Assembly: GCA_021904315.1 (NCBI GenBank)
Contig: CM038920.1
Coordinates: forward strand, 1,612,001 to 1,676,000
DNA from: Sphagnum magellanicum
Lineage: Eukaryota; Streptophyta; Sphagnopsida; Sphagnales; Sphagnaceae
Length of the DNA stretch: 64,000 bases
Direction: 5' to 3'
Shown piece by piece: positions 47,186-60,779 of this stretch. The notes under the pieces were generated by a model. The model searched no databases and was not told the origin of the DNA. It saw only the letters and a program-made list of their open reading frames with translations. Position numbers and translations under genes: made by a program. The stretch's first letter is position 1; each line of letters opens with the position of its first letter.

Positions 47186-49479
47186 AGGGCAAAATGGGGC
47201 TAAGTTGATTATAGGATAGAAGAGTTCATGCAATTTGAATTGGTTTTATTGCAAGAAATTGGGAATAACTTTCAAAGAATTTGGATTTTGAAGCATTACA
47301 TGTTGTTGTAGTTTTTTTTTCAAAAGAACTCATGCTAGAGCTAGAAGCATATGCTTTGATGGAGAAAAAAAATGATGAAACTTGGTACTTATTTTTTATT
47401 TATGTTTTCAATTTTTTCTTTGAATTTTGTTTTTAGTTTACTATAGAAATGATTATGGTACAAATATGGATTGTTTATCATTTTGATAGATTTTATTTCT
47501 ATTTTTTCATATAGTTTTATTGTTGTATAAAATATGTTAGTTACAATGACAATATGTTAAGAGTTTAGAAATAAAAATTAGAAAGGTAGAAAAAAAATAA
47601 CATTTACCATTTAGCAACCATCATTGGGATGGATTTGGGGTGAAAAATCAAGATTTTATGGGTTGGCTCCGATTTTGGTTATTTTTGTTAAAATTTTAAA
47701 AAACTTGTGTGAAATTATTATTATTATTTGGTTCTGCAAATTTAAAATTGGTTGAAAGGTTGTTAAGATAAAAAAAATTGGGCAAAAAAATTATTTAAAA
47801 ACACAAATTTAACATGCGATGAATTAATAATGAAAATTGTGTAAAATTCATTCATTCGTAGGTTTGTACATTTTACACACAAATATCATGTATTGAAACC
47901 ATGTTTAACACATGGGTAAATGTGTTGATGGATGAAGTATGAACCTATGAATGAACGATTGTCACACGAATTTTTCATCTTCCTATAAATCCACATGTCA
48001 AATGTGTTTTGAATGCACAATATGAATGTGTTAAACATACGAACTATGAATGAACAAATTGTGCACAATTTCCATTATTAAATTGTGAAATGCTAAATTT
48101 GTGATGTTATGTTGTTAAAAAGGGGGTAAATTGTTTTGTGATTGAAACATTTGGTTGACATCTAACAACCAACATGCATGAACAATCCACAATCATCAAA
48201 TGGTAACTAAATATTTTCAATCACAATTTGAACCAATCACCAAAATGACGACCAAAAAAATTTAATTGCCTCCCATCATGATCAAATATTTTTGGTTGCC
48301 ACTCAAATTCATTGTCCACCATGGCGACCAATTTTTTTTCAATTGCCCCATATCTTGATTATCTAGATTGTGATTGAAATTTTTCATTCACCAACTAAAT
48401 AATAATGATTGATAGCACTCAAAAATATTTTGGTCACGTACTTGATTTTCACATGCCTTAAATGGTGATCAAACCTATTTTGGTCATTATTTGATCATTA
48501 TGTGTAGCCTAAATATTCTAGTCATCATATGGTGATCAAAATCGTTCAATCATTAAACAATTTGGGCCAATCCTTTTGGTCAATGATGAAACATGCCCTT
48601 TCGCGACCAAAAGTGATTGAAAGTACTTTAAACCATGCCTAAATGAATGGGTTCACTATAAGACCCACACTTTTCCCATTGTCAATATTTTATTCCCCTT
48701 GTGTGACAACTTTGTTTACTTGGAGTAATCAATGCCATACACCTCAAAGAAAACGAAACCTTTTAGGAGGGAATTAAAAGTCACAACATTAGTTGTGAAA
48801 ACAATTATGTGTTGACTTTCATTATTGAGCCTCTTGGAGGACCCAACCTTTAAGTTACATAATTTTCTAACCTTAATATAACATCAAGTGGATTTGAAAT
48901 ATTCCCACCCCGATTGAATTTAACATAGGTTAAAAGAGTACAACATTCATTATATTATTATGGGTGGATTAATAATAGGGTGCCATGGCATATAGTGGGG
49001 AGCATAGGAAAGTGATCAAGGGCCACGGGGTGAAAGGAAAATGTTGTGAACATTATAAGGAATTTGCAAATATACAACTAGATTTAGACTCATTTTTAGT
49101 TGTAATTATCATATGCAACTTGTTATAGTGCCTAATCGCTTTGAATAAATCACATAAAATTCTAGTCATAAAAGATAATATAGGCATCAAGTTACAAAAG
49201 CAATTGCATAAAGATGTGACTTACATGAACTTTTCATCCATCCAAACCAACTTACATGGCATTGTCATTTTGCAATTGATTTTATGACTAAAAAATGTAC
49301 TCACATTATTTATATATATTTTAATATTTATTATTTAAATTATATATAATTTATTGTTAATTTCATTAAATTCTATGTGTACCATGTTAACATGTGTCAT
49401 TACATAGACTAAATTAGTTTAGATTGTTAGGTAGGCCACCTATGGCCACCTAGCCTATGTAGGTAAGGAATATTTGGTC
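47186..49479. other. Intergenic, no supported gene
   Basis: AT-rich. 48,120-48,640 is dense in 'gatcaaa', 'gaccaa' and 'ttggttgcc' words in both orientations, a degenerate repeat without a clear period. Nothing else is seen. Confidence 0.4.
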
Positions 49480-50640
49480 AACATTCCAATGTTGACCACA
49501 ACCCATGCCATGGGTGAAGATTCATCCTTGAACCCCAAGGATGGAGATCAATTCTTTTACCACCAAGCCACCCCACTTGTTGTTGAAAAGAAGTAACATG
49601 CATTTTATTTAACCTATTTGAATTCAAACATTACACAAAACATTGTTTTTGAACTTTGATATTTTGTTACAATTTTGTCCAAATGACAAGATTAAAGTTT
49701 AAACTTAATATTTTTTCAATAATATACACAAACATTTGTTTTCTTCTTGAAAATATACAGAAATTTGAAAAGAAAAATATTTGAATTTTGTTATTCAATG
49801 CAAGTTCAAAAACCATTACGTGGAAAAAATAAATTCAATCGCATGATTTATAAATGGATAATATAATTAAAAAATACATTAAAAAATATCGTATCTTAAA
49901 TTTTCATTTAATTCTAAAAATTATATTATACAATTTCTTTTGATATATCATAATTTTACCAATATAATTTAATTAAAATGTGTGATATATAATTTACTCA
50001 CATATAATATTTATAAATAAATCGTAAATAAATTATAATAGAAATATAATTTTTTAAAACTATATTTCTGGTATAAAAAAATAATTTAAATAATCAATTT
50101 TAATTTTTAAATATTGATTAATGCCGTATAATTAATTGATTTTATGGAATTACAATTTTTATTATGTTTACACGTATAATACCTTAAGTTTTATTTAAAA
50201 TTATGATTTAAAAAATTACGTCAAATTTTTTAAAAACATTTTTCACATCTCAAACATTTATTTGATTTGAGAAATTATATTATATACTTTTTCTTATAAT
50301 AAATCATAATTATACCAACAAAATGTAATTCAAATTTATGATATGAAATGGGTCATAAATTACATTCCCTACCTAGTATAGTAATTAATATAACAAATAT
50401 AACATATATTGACATGATAAAATACTCATTACTTAACCCACATAGATACAATTGACTTGCTACTTAATTAATACCTATCCTACTTATTTCCTATGTAATA
50501 AATTAATTGCATAGCCTTTCTAATTATTTAATTACACTTACTACCTAAACCCTAACCTATTTAATAAATAAATTGCATAGGTTAATTAATTAAATAAGTA
50601 ATACAAAAACATTATCACATATCAACAATATGATAAAATA
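49480..50640 (-). repeat. AT-rich dispersed repeat, copy B, with tRNA-like head
   Basis: The inverted counterpart of 1-990. On the minus strand, about 49,595-49,530 reads 'gggtggcttggtggt' followed 25 bp later by 'ggttcaaggatg'. These resemble the pol III A box (TGGCNNAGTNGG) and B box (GGTTCGANNCC) of tRNA-derived SINEs. In copy A the A-box-like motif is kept (about 945-965) and the B box is not recognisable. The match is suggestive only. Confidence 0.5.
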
Positions 50641-50759
50641 CCTATTACTTAGCCCTATTTCTACCATTAATTGCCATGGGTCCTTTGAAAATTTCACAAA
50701 CCCACCAAACCCTACTACACATTTAATAATTCATTGAAACAAATTAACGAAAAACAATT

Positions 50760-51176
50760 AGACCACAAAATCCAGCAATTTCATTGGCCAGCTCAATTTT
50801 TTTTCACATTTGATTACATGTGCATTTGCGATTAAAATTTATAGTCACAAATCAAGTTGAAAAGTGTCACGTGATATTCAATGGGCTTTGAATTACCTTC
50901 CAAGTTGTAAAAACAATTACATTTTCATCTATTTTGGGATGCCACTAAAAATGGATGATATAAGTGTATTTTTCATTTTCTTTTTCATCCAAATCAACAT
51001 TAGTCGCATAAATTGCATATGCAATTACAAACCACTTTGTAGTCCTCTATGTGACTATTAATCATTTTTACCGAGTGCCACAAAAGGACAATCGTATTTA
51101 AAGTCGCAAAAATAGTTGATTTGGACAAAAGTCATAAACACATGGGTTGGAATGGATAGGATTCTTTGTAGTGGAT
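50760..51176. mobile_element. Possible non-autonomous CACTA-type element end
   Basis: The segment ends 'ggattctttgtagtg' (51,161-51,175), the reverse complement of a CACTACAAAGAA-type terminus. Inside, 'agtcgca', 'agtcaca' and 'gattaaaa' words recur in both orientations, as subterminal repeats do. I found no left terminus, so this is a candidate only. Confidence 0.3.
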
Positions 51177-52196
51177 GTAGAACTCGAAGCCCTTCAAAAC
51201 CCGATGGTGGTAATAGATTTTGAATGGCAACACCTAACCCAACCATGGTCATAAATGTTATGTTCTTAGTATGTGCGATGGTGCCACATTGACAAGAAAT
51301 GGCCATTAGTTGTGGTTATGATTAGGGTACCCAAAAAGGATTGTCACAATGCAAAGGATTACAACTCACAAAATTCAACTATGCACAAAATATTTTTTAA
51401 TATGCTAAATTTGGAATAACCAATGATCCCTATGAGTTAGAATGGACACATAGATAGTTTAATTTAAAATTTTGATGCACAACTCATTGTCCTTTATAGT
51501 CCTTTATAGTTACCACATGCTTAGTCACTAGTCCTTGCAACATGATAAAGGAAGCATATGGACTAGGCCAAGTATGTTAAATGGGACTAAATTTGAACAT
51601 AAGATAGGTTAACTTGGTAGAAATCACATGCCATGGAAATGTTGGCATTTTTATTTATGAAATCCCAACTAAGGTGATTAGAAAATGAATATTCAAGAAT
51701 TTTATGGCTACAAGCAAAAGGATTATCATATGGCATTTGTTTAATATTATGTAAATCACCTTGAAACAATCTAGATGTAAGCTAAAACCACATGTAAAAA
51801 TTTAAATAATAAGCATTAATTGTTTTCAAGTGCATTTGATTATGTGGCATGGACTAACCAATTATGATTTATGCACAATACCTCATGATCTTGCACGCAC
51901 CCATGTTTAGAGGCAAAAAATGAAAATCAAAGTTCATCCTACTGTCCATCAAAAATCACTTTTAATCGCACATATGTGATTTGAAAACATTTTGACCTTC
52001 GCTTTGCAAATGTTTTGATGATGTAATGGAACTTCATTGTCTCCCACAATTTTAGAACACCATGTTTGCTATGTCTTAAGCTTCCTTATTGTCCTTTTGC
52101 AACTCACATTTGTTGTTTGTCTGATTTTTTGTAACTCAAGTGCTTAAAATTACATTTCAAATCTCTAATGTTGTATTGTGTTTAACATAATTTATT
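51177..52196. other. Intergenic, nothing assigned
   Basis: AT-rich; short frames only. No motif or repeat stands out apart from a duplicated 'tcctttatag' near 51,490-51,510. Confidence 0.4.
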
Positions 52197-52847
52197 TTGT
52201 TTGGTTTTTTTTTGGCATTATCATGGGCAATAAATGCAATAGGTTTATTCCCGAAGAGGCTTCAAGGAGGATTACAAAGGCAAAAAAAGTCATTGTTGCT
52301 AAAAAAAACACATTCTAGGCAAAAGCAAAGAAAGATGGCTATGACAAACCTAGACATCATTGTTCCCCTTCCTAGATTTTGGGCATCCATAAAAACTTAC
52401 ACTCCCCTTCTAGAATGTTGTGCACCAAATACAAGTTCTGACAAGGCCGCACACATCTTTGCGAAAGAAATAGTTTCGATTGTTTTGGATATGTTAAACC
52501 CAAAAATTATAGAATTTCAAAAGATTGTGATGGAAAAGTTATTGTGCCTACCATGCCTACATCCTCTCTTGCCTGGGTTTTTTCAAAACCAAAAATAGTT
52601 GCAACAATGTGCTACAGTTTGCGAAAGCATATATAGTGGTTGGAATGGCCTAAAGTATGGTATCAAAAAAGACAAATATGTGGTTCATAATGTTGCTGAA
52701 CTTATTGTGGTGTCATTTAGTGGTTTAAATTGTTTGCAAGTTGGAAAACGTTGCTTGGGTATGAACAAGATAATAATTCATAAGGTGCATCAACAAAAAA
52801 AAGTTGATAGATTCTCAAGAAATAGGGCACAAGTGGGTGAAAGCTGA
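52197..52847 (+). pseudogene. Decayed ORF pair, possibly the 5' part of a transposon
   Basis: Two open blocks, 52,197-52,598 and 52,599-52,847, are in the same frame, separated by a single TAG, giving about 216 residues. Visible segments: 'RQKQRKMAMTNLD', 'IFAKEIVSIVLDMLNPKII', 'KDKYVVHNVAELIVVSFSG' and 'KRCLGMNKIIIHKV'. I do not recognise a domain. It lies on the same strand as the transposon-like fragment at 54,571 and could be its upstream portion. Confidence 0.35.
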
Positions 52848-54570
52848 TAGAAAGTCAAGGAAGGATGGTTTGACCCAATTTCTTTGGGACTTGGTTTTCA
52901 AATGGTAGTTTGAATAAACTTGTGTTAGCCCTCAAAAGCATGATGTTGTGAAGAAACACATTGGTTGCAAAGAATGGGAACCACATGTTAGCCATTTTTA
53001 TCAAGAAAGCTAGGTAATGCAATCCTAACACAATTTTTCTTGCAGTTTGCTACAATTCTTTTTTGAACTTATTGTTTTGAACCCAAGCTCTTCATCCCAT
53101 AACGAGGAGCAAGTTTAGGATTTCAATTAATAGAACTTCATGTTTTAACCTTTGGTTTTATATTCAAAAAGGTAAGATTTTATAATTTAATATGTTTTTC
53201 ACACTTTTTATTGCTTATCATATCTTCTTCAAATTGTCATGGGTTAGTTCTAGGATAATTATGTTGCATAATCTCATATGTTTAAAACAATTTTTGTTTT
53301 AGGGTTTTAGCTTATTTGCTTTGAATCCTATAACAATTTATGTTTAAGGAGCAAGTTTAGGGTAAATTAGTTACTAGAACTACATGTTTGTCCACCATTG
53401 ATTTTATATTTGGAAAGGTAACATCTTACAACTTGAATAGTGATTGTGTTTCCCAATGTTTCTATTACTTATCACATCTTTTTCAAATTGTCATGTTGTC
53501 GTGTGTTTAGAACTTGTGTCTTCATGAATTATCATATGTTTAACATTTGAATGACTACTTACCTAAATTGCTTACTTGGAGATCTATGTGTAGATATTAT
53601 TTGCTTAATGTTTGAAGTCCCGAACACATGAGTGACCACTAATTCCTTAAGCTTACTAACATTCTATGTGGAAATCTTGTTTGCATATCTTATTGCTTGT
53701 TGTTTGTTACCTTGGAGTATCCTAATTTATACATTTTCATATTAGAATGTCTATACATATCAAATAAGGATTTGAGTCTTGTATTAGTCTGATTCCTACA
53801 ATGTTTAAACATTTTGTCCTCAATCCTCCTTTCCTTGACTATGATCTCTAAGTCTTGGATTGTCTTTGATTTTTGTTTAGAATCTTTCAAAGTCTAGAAA
53901 TTTCATCCTTAGTCCTATTAAACATGTAAACCTTTTAATGCGAGTCCTTCATATTGTTATAGTCATGGGTTTAGTCCTTGCATTTGTCAAAATACTATTG
54001 TATAGTCTTAGAGTCCTATTATTAATCCTTGCATTTGTTAAATTACTTTTGTAGATTCCTAATATGTTGTCACAAATCCAACAGTGTCCACACTTATAGT
54101 CCTAAGTCCTTGAACAAGTAGGTTGATAATGCTATTGTTTAAATATCAGGAACATGAAATGTTGGTCTAACAATGTAAGGACATATAGTCCTAAGTGCAT
54201 AGATTGAAAGTCTTGAGTCCTTGAACTAGGTTCTGATTGAAATTACTAAATAAACATCAAGAACATTAGTCTTGGGTGCATCAATAAAAGGACATCTAAT
54301 CTTGATACTTGTGCATATAGTCTTGGAAACATGCATATAGTCTTGACTCAAGTGGTAAACATACAAGGTTCGATCCAATACTACTAAGTCTTCGGAATCA
54401 TTTGATGTCATTTAACATGTTAAATGTTAAGTGTTGCAGTTGGATTCAAACACTAGATTCAAAGTTGTACACCCACAAGCTCATGTAGGCTTCACAACCT
54501 TACAAAATTGAAGCCATATTTTGTGTGAAAACTGAAAGATTTCAACTCATGTTGTTATTATCACCAAGAA
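52848..54570. other. Intergenic with a 243-bp tandem duplication
   Basis: 53,107-53,349 and about 53,350-53,560 are two copies of one unit (landmarks 'gagcaagtttagg', 'gattttatatt', 'tcttcaaattgtcatg', 'atcatatgttta'). From 53,880 to 54,400 'agtcctt' and 'agtcttg' words recur. No gene is supported. Confidence 0.5.
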
Positions 54571-55139
54571 ATGGTAGAAATCAAGTCAGACTTCAATAAT
54601 ATGAGGGTAGCCCATGCATGTTTAGATTCAACCAATGAGCCTTGTATGTGTGGTTGTGATGATGTATGTTCTAACCCTCTTAATGGTGTTGCAATTGGGA
54701 GTTTGACTTGCCAAGTTCACCATCATGTGTACAAAAGGAGTTCTAGTCTATGGGAATTATACTTATGTCCAAAACTTTCAAATGTTTTGTTTTTCAAACT
54801 AGAATGTGTGTAAGGAAGATGTCAATTTTGTGGATTCCATTGTTTACCACTTTGTGAAAAAGAATTACAACCTATTATGAACAATGTTGTAAAATGGTGG
54901 AAGTTTGAGAAAGTCTTGGCTGGAAAGACTAGAAATGGGGAATAGAAAGAAGTCACAAGGTTGGGAACAAAGGTGACAAGCCCCAAAATGTTTCTTACAT
55001 ATGCTGCACCTAAATTTATTAAATATGTGATGCATGACCAAATGGCAAAGTGGCTATTTTGGTGCATATCACATACATGGTGAATCCAGATTCTAATCAA
55101 AATGATCCCAAGAGTTGTGAATTACTTGTAAAATACCAA
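54571..55139 (+). pseudogene. Decayed transposon-derived ORF, middle part
   Basis: Reading through one stop gives 'ELYLCPKLSNVLFFKLECV', then 'GRCQFCGFHCLPLCEKELQP', 'WWKFEKVLAGKTR', 'KMFLTYAAPKFIKYVM' and, after a frame change, 'ILVHITYMVNPDSNQNDP'. Cys pairs (CxxC, LCxKEL) suggest a zinc-binding segment. I recall this order from large repeated ORFs of plant and animal transposon-like genes. The frame is cut at 55,139, where the GC-rich repeat begins. Confidence 0.5.
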
Positions 55140-55640
55140 ATGTTGCAACCCCACTTTGAGGGAAGTGTGAGGTCGCCACTCACACTCCCGAAAATGGGAC
55201 TTGGGAGTCCTCTGGGACTTCCAAAAATTCAAAATGTGATTGTAGGGGTCAAAACACCTTGCATTGAGGTGTTCTTTATATTGTTGGAAAGGTCTTGAAG
55301 TGTAGATGTCCAAAATGGCCTCACATGAGTCATTTGGACAACTGCAGCACGAGTTATAGGCGAAAGAAGGGCCATGAGTCAAATTGACAATTTGATTCTT
55401 GATCACTAAAAGTCGGGAATCGACCCGATCCAGGTGTGTGTAGGTGAAGTGCGACACATCATTGGAAAGTTCTCAAAGAGAGCTACAAGTTTGCTTGAGA
55501 CCTTGTCCCAATCGGAGGTCGAAGCGAGAAGTTATGAACGCCCAAAGTTTTGGGAGTCCAAACCGGGATAGTTTCAGGACTCCACTTTGGGAGTCCTGGG
55601 AAAAAAGTGTCATTCGGATGCAAGTGCGGCGGAGAGTCAC
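55140..55640 (+). repeat. GC-rich dispersed repeat (LTR-like), copy 1
   Basis: Starts 'tgttgcaaccccactttga' and runs to about 'ggcggagagtca'. It contains 'agtgtgag...ctcacact' (a short hairpin), repeated 'gggagtcc' and 'ggaaag.tctcaa.gagagct'. The TG start and possible CA end suit an LTR, and the 'ggaaagctctc' phrase is common in plant Ty3-type LTRs, but no partner LTR or coding body is present, so it may be a solo LTR. The edge interrupts the transposon-derived frame. Confidence 0.6.
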
Positions 55641-57279
55641 AGATAATACTATATGGGGGAAGCCACCAATGAGGTAGCAGAACCCAACAATGTTTATATT
55701 TCAACTATTGACTTTGAGGAATTCATTGCCAACAATCAAGATCTATCTTTGCCCATTCCAATCTCAGGTGACAAAAACTCTAACCCATGTTTTGAACAAA
55801 AGCTACCACAAATTGAACATGCATTAGATCAAATTCCTACCAAAGCTTCTAGCATTTGCTTCATATGATCGTCCACCATTTGCCTTGAAATACTGAACTA
55901 GACAATTAATTATATCCCATCCAATATATTTAAAAGTAAATAGTATTATGAAATTGAACCTTACATTTGCAATGTAATTCAACACCATCAAATTTATGCA
56001 AATTCTCTTTGCATGTGTAAAACAAATTGCTAGTAGGACCATAGGTTTTTTTATGGTACCAGTGATTTTTCAATCCATTTGTGTCTTTGAGTTTTGATTT
56101 GAAAATTATATTTGGGTGTTACTATGTCTCTTTGAATTAATCATACATGTGTAGTGTAGATGCCTTTGAACTTTGGTGTATTGTTGCTTGGGATTAAACT
56201 TTTTTTGGTGTCCCATTGACTTGGGTTATATCAAGAAACAAGGAGTATTCCAACCCAAGAAACCATGGCACCATTTTGTCAACAAGAGATTTTGAAAAAT
56301 AGTTGGCCATGACCTTAATACTCATCTATTTTATCATTGTGTTTTGTTTCTTCTCCCTTAATCTCATCCACTTCTAAATTATTTTTATGATTTGTTGACT
56401 ACTTATGCACCAAGTTGTGGTCATGTTAATTGAATCTAATTTTGGAATTGAAAGCATTCAAAATGTGTAGAAAAGTATTATGTTGTCCATGTTTTCAATT
56501 ATATATGAATTCACATTCTTTTTTCATCTTACATGTGTGTAGGTAGAGTTGAAGAAGAAGTTTACAAAGGTTTAATGATGTGCATGATCCTCAACCCATT
56601 GTTTGTCTTAAGCTTTTCAATGTCATTTGATTTGGGGGACTATGAATGATACATGTGCAAGCAAAGTTGCAAAAGGGTTTTGATGAAACACATTGAAGGA
56701 GAGTAGCATGTAAGCATGTGTTTTTTTAGTAATTACATTACAAGATGATAAGAATGTAGAAAACTTTATGTTATCTTTCAATATTCCATTACTTTGTCAC
56801 AAGTTCAATTAGGGTGGTCTAACCTATGATCAAACACTGCCTATTAACCTCCTCCTCATGTCTTCTTCATTTTGATTGATTTAAAATGTTATGGGGGTGC
56901 TACCTTGAGCTCTCCAATTTGCCTTTGAACATCAAAGGCAAAGGAATAACTATAAAAGAACAAGAAGAGAAATAAGTTTTTCCACCATAACATTTGACCC
57001 CCCCTACTTAGGAAGGTCATGTTTGACTCATTTTTTCATCTTTTTCAACAATTCAACTTTTTGTGGGTGCGCAAATAGTAAGGCTACAATTTTTCTTTGG
57101 GCATGAAATTCAAAGGAGCACTCTCTATAAATTTGCAGACCTCTAAAACACTAAGTGCTCAGTGATCGGCCTGACTACCCTATGTCTTATTACTATATTC
57201 TTACCACAAAAAACTACATAAACAATAAGTATTCAAGGAATAGATAACCAAGTAAAAACACACTATCAAAGACATAGGC
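55641..57279. other. Intergenic, no supported gene
   Basis: A 71-codon frame at 55,653-55,868 ('NVYISTIDFEEFIANNQDL') has protein-like composition and may be further transposon remnant. The remainder is AT-rich with nothing recognisable. Confidence 0.35.
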
Positions 57280-59415
57280 ATGCTTGAAATTTTCTTGGGC
57301 TCAAATTTCTTGGTAGCATCAACATAATAACATACGAGAATTTGTTATATGTAAATGCTTCCATTAGATTGTATATTTGAGTTCAAATTTCTTAGTGCAT
57401 TTACACAATAATTGTATATCAATTTGCTATGTGATTTTTTTAGTAAGTTATATATTTGGGCTCAAATCTCTTGGCATGAACATCAATATAATAATCACAT
57501 GATTTAGTTTGTTAAATGTAAATACTTCCATTGAATTTTATATTTGGGCCCAAATTTCTTAGCATGAGCATCAATATAATAATCATATTATCTAGTTTGT
57601 TAAATGTAAATACTTCCATTAAATTATATATTTGGTTCAAATTGATGGGCAACATCAACATAATAAACATATGGGAGTTTGTTATATATGTAAACACTTC
57701 TAGATTAAATTATATATTTGGGCTCAAATTTTTTGGTAGCATCGATGCAATGATTTGATATAACAATAGACTACATGTAAATGTTTCCAAACTAAATTAT
57801 ATATTTGGGCTCACATTCCTTGGTAACATCAACACAATAATCATATAACAATTGTGTACATAAATTTTCTTCTAAATTAAATTACATATTTGGGCTCACA
57901 TTTCTTGGTGGCATCAACACAATAATCATATAACAATTGTGTATGTAAATTTGTTTCTAGATTAAATTACATATTTGGGCTCACATTTCTTGGTGGCATC
58001 AACACAATAATCATATAACAATTGTGTATGTAAATTTGTTTCTAGATTAAATTACATATTTGGGCTCACATTTCTTGGTAGCATCAACACAATAAATTGA
58101 TATATGGATTACATGTGTGAAGTGTTTCCAAATTAAATTATATATATGGGCTCAAATTTCTTGACCTAACATCAACACAATAAATTGATATAAGGATTAC
58201 ATGTGTGAAGTGTTTCCAAATTAAATTATATATTTGGGCTCAAATTTCTTGACCTAACATCAACACAATAATTTGATATAAGGATTACCTATGTGAAATG
58301 TTTCCAAATTTAAAATGATATATTTGGATTCAAATTTCTTGGTAGCATCAACACAATATATATATAGTTTATGTAAATGTTATGAAATTAAATTATATTT
58401 TTGGGTTCAAATTTCTTGGTAGCACTAATACTATAAACATATGATAGTTTGTTATGTAATGTTTCCATGTCAAAATATATATTTGCTCATTCAATTTTCT
58501 TGGAAAAATCAACACAATAATCATATAACAAATATGTTAGCCTTTCCTACTATTGCAAGGATATTGTGTCTAGATTCATTATAAAGTATAGTAGCTTAAG
58601 GGATTTTGCCCCCTAGGTAACATGTCTATTTTTATATGAGGATTTTTCAAAGATGATAATTTGGCTTGTGTTGAAACTTGAAATTAGTTATAAAGCTATC
58701 ATATCTTGAAGGATTTTGGTTTCTTTTAAAGGATTTTTTGGAAGATTATATTTTCACATGGTGAGATATTTGAGTTTCCATAATTCTTCTTTTGCCTTAT
58801 GATACTTTTTAATGAAATTAGCAAGGCCACAATGTGACACACCCCTTATTATGTAATTTTTTCTATTAAATCATATATTTGGGTTCAAATTTCTTGGTAG
58901 CATCAACACAATTATCATATAAATTTTTTATATTTAAATTATTGTTAAATTATATGTTTGGGCCCAAATATCTTGGCAACATCAACTCAAATAATCATAG
59001 AATTGTTTGGTATGTAAATTCATGTAAATTTATATATTTGGGCTCAATTGTTTTAGCAGTGTCAACACAATGAACATATGAGAGTTTGTTATATGTAAAT
59101 GCTTCCATTAATTTTTGTATTTGAGTTCAAATTCCTTTGCAACTTTAGCACAATAATCACAGTAATCATTTAACAATTTGCTATGTAAATGTTTCCACTA
59201 AACTACATGTTTGGGTTCAAATCTCTTTGGCAACATCAATTCATTAATCATACATAAGAGTTCAAGTTATTACAAAATTTCAAGTTTAAATCATATATTC
59301 AAGCTCAAGTTTCTTGGTAGCATCAAATTATCATACAATGTTTGTTATTGTAAATGTTTGACCAACTATAGATATGGGCTCAAATTTCTTGGCAGCACTG
59401 GAAAAAAAAGGTACA
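57280..59415 (+). repeat. Satellite-like tandem array, about 85-bp unit, 22 units
   Basis: Each unit carries 'atatttgggctcaaatttct', 'tggtagcatcaacacaataa' and 'tcatataacaatttgttatg' then 'taaatgtttcca'. Three units starting at 57,881, 57,966 and 58,051 are nearly identical with an exact 85-bp spacing; others are diverged (78-90 bp). The array is split by the SINE-like element at 58,541-58,847. Confidence 0.85.
58541..58847 (-). mobile_element. SINE-like element, copy 2 (inserted in the 85-bp array)
   Basis: The reverse complement of 4,828-5,142 over nearly its full length ('aaggggtgtgtcacattgtg' to 'ccttgcaatagtagg' on the minus strand). Array units resume on both sides, which proves insertion. 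Flanks share 'acata.t' on the minus strand, a possible but imperfect target-site duplication. The A-rich tail is not kept. Confidence 0.7.
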
Positions 59416-60779
59416 TTTTAAAACCTAGAAGCTATGGACTTGCAAAAAACTTCTTATGAAGATCCATGCCCACCCTACAAGCATAATGTTTGAATGGGTC
59501 AATGAAGTTCATGCACAATATAGTAACATTTAGCTTCATTGAAAATACCAACTTTAGTCTAAAGTTTTAGCTACATGTGCATAAAGATGGATAATGATAT
59601 GGATTATCATTGGCATGTTCAAAATTTGACATGCCATGCATGTAAATTGATGTGTACATTCAAGGCAAGGAGGAAAACTTTCTTACACACAAAATTGACT
59701 CACATGTTGTATTGCACCAAATCTCTGTCAAGTCACCTATTGTTCATATTCTAGGGGTGCATACAAAATTGAACATTATTAAACTTCTTCAAAATCAAAT
59801 TCAAACAAGAAGATAGATCATGTTAGATCTAAAAAGTTTTTACTTTTCATATAACCATGTGAAACAAATGAGAAACTTTTTAATATATAAAGTGTGACAA
59901 AAATGAAAGAAAAAAATGGACTTTCATGAATAATTATGTCAGGCTTTCAAACCTATCATAATTAGAGTTTGGAACTCCAACTTAAGGTCGAGAAAATCAC
60001 TATAATACCCAAGGCCATATTTGTTTTTGTAATAATAGACTGATTTTCCGAGTTTCCCCTTCAATTATGCAGCTTGCATTACAATACAGTAATTCCCCAA
60101 TTTAATTTTCCATAGAAACCAATGACAAAATGGGTTCTAGATTAATAATATAGTATCATTAACCTTTGCAAGCTTCTCTTCAACCTTTGTTTTTTCTGTA
60201 TAATACAATAGAATTGTCATTTAAAAAACAATGGTATGCTTTCAAATTACCATTCATAGTAAAAGATCTGTCAACAAACCCACAAAAATTATAGTGTAAA
60301 CACACTAGTTAAAATGAAACAAGTTGAAATCATAAAACGGGGACAAAAAGACACAATTGAAAACCTTACCTTTTCTTGACACCTATGATCTTGGCCTAGG
60401 TTATCTGAACTCCATCTGTTGTGTTGGGTTTTCATCGTCTTTGGGGCCACCAAACCCTAAACAACCCACACAAGTTACATTAACACATAAATCTAATAAG
60501 GTTGTTTAACATTATTTGTAATGGGATCATGATTAAAAGTAAGCCATCTTGAAAGTGCAACCTATTTAGAAGGCATGTTGGAAGGGATGCCATCTATCTC
60601 AACATCTCCATTTAAATCCTTAAGCTCCATCAATTATGTATTCTAGCTCCTATTCCAACACCTCTAGGATATGAAATTGCAAAAAGCAAAGTCAAATGAC
60701 CATATAAACCATCTAGATTAAAATGCAAATTACTAAAAGAAAAAGAAAATTGAACATTTATTACCATCAAAAATCTGAT
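59416..60779. other. Intergenic, no supported gene
   Basis: AT-rich; no frame with recognisable features. It may include the terminal or 3' untranslated part of the minus-strand transposon relic that follows. Confidence 0.4.

Noticed and set aside
51058..51306. 82-codon minus-strand frame near the CACTA-like end
   Set aside because: No domain, no extension through splice sites, and it overlaps the putative transposon terminus.
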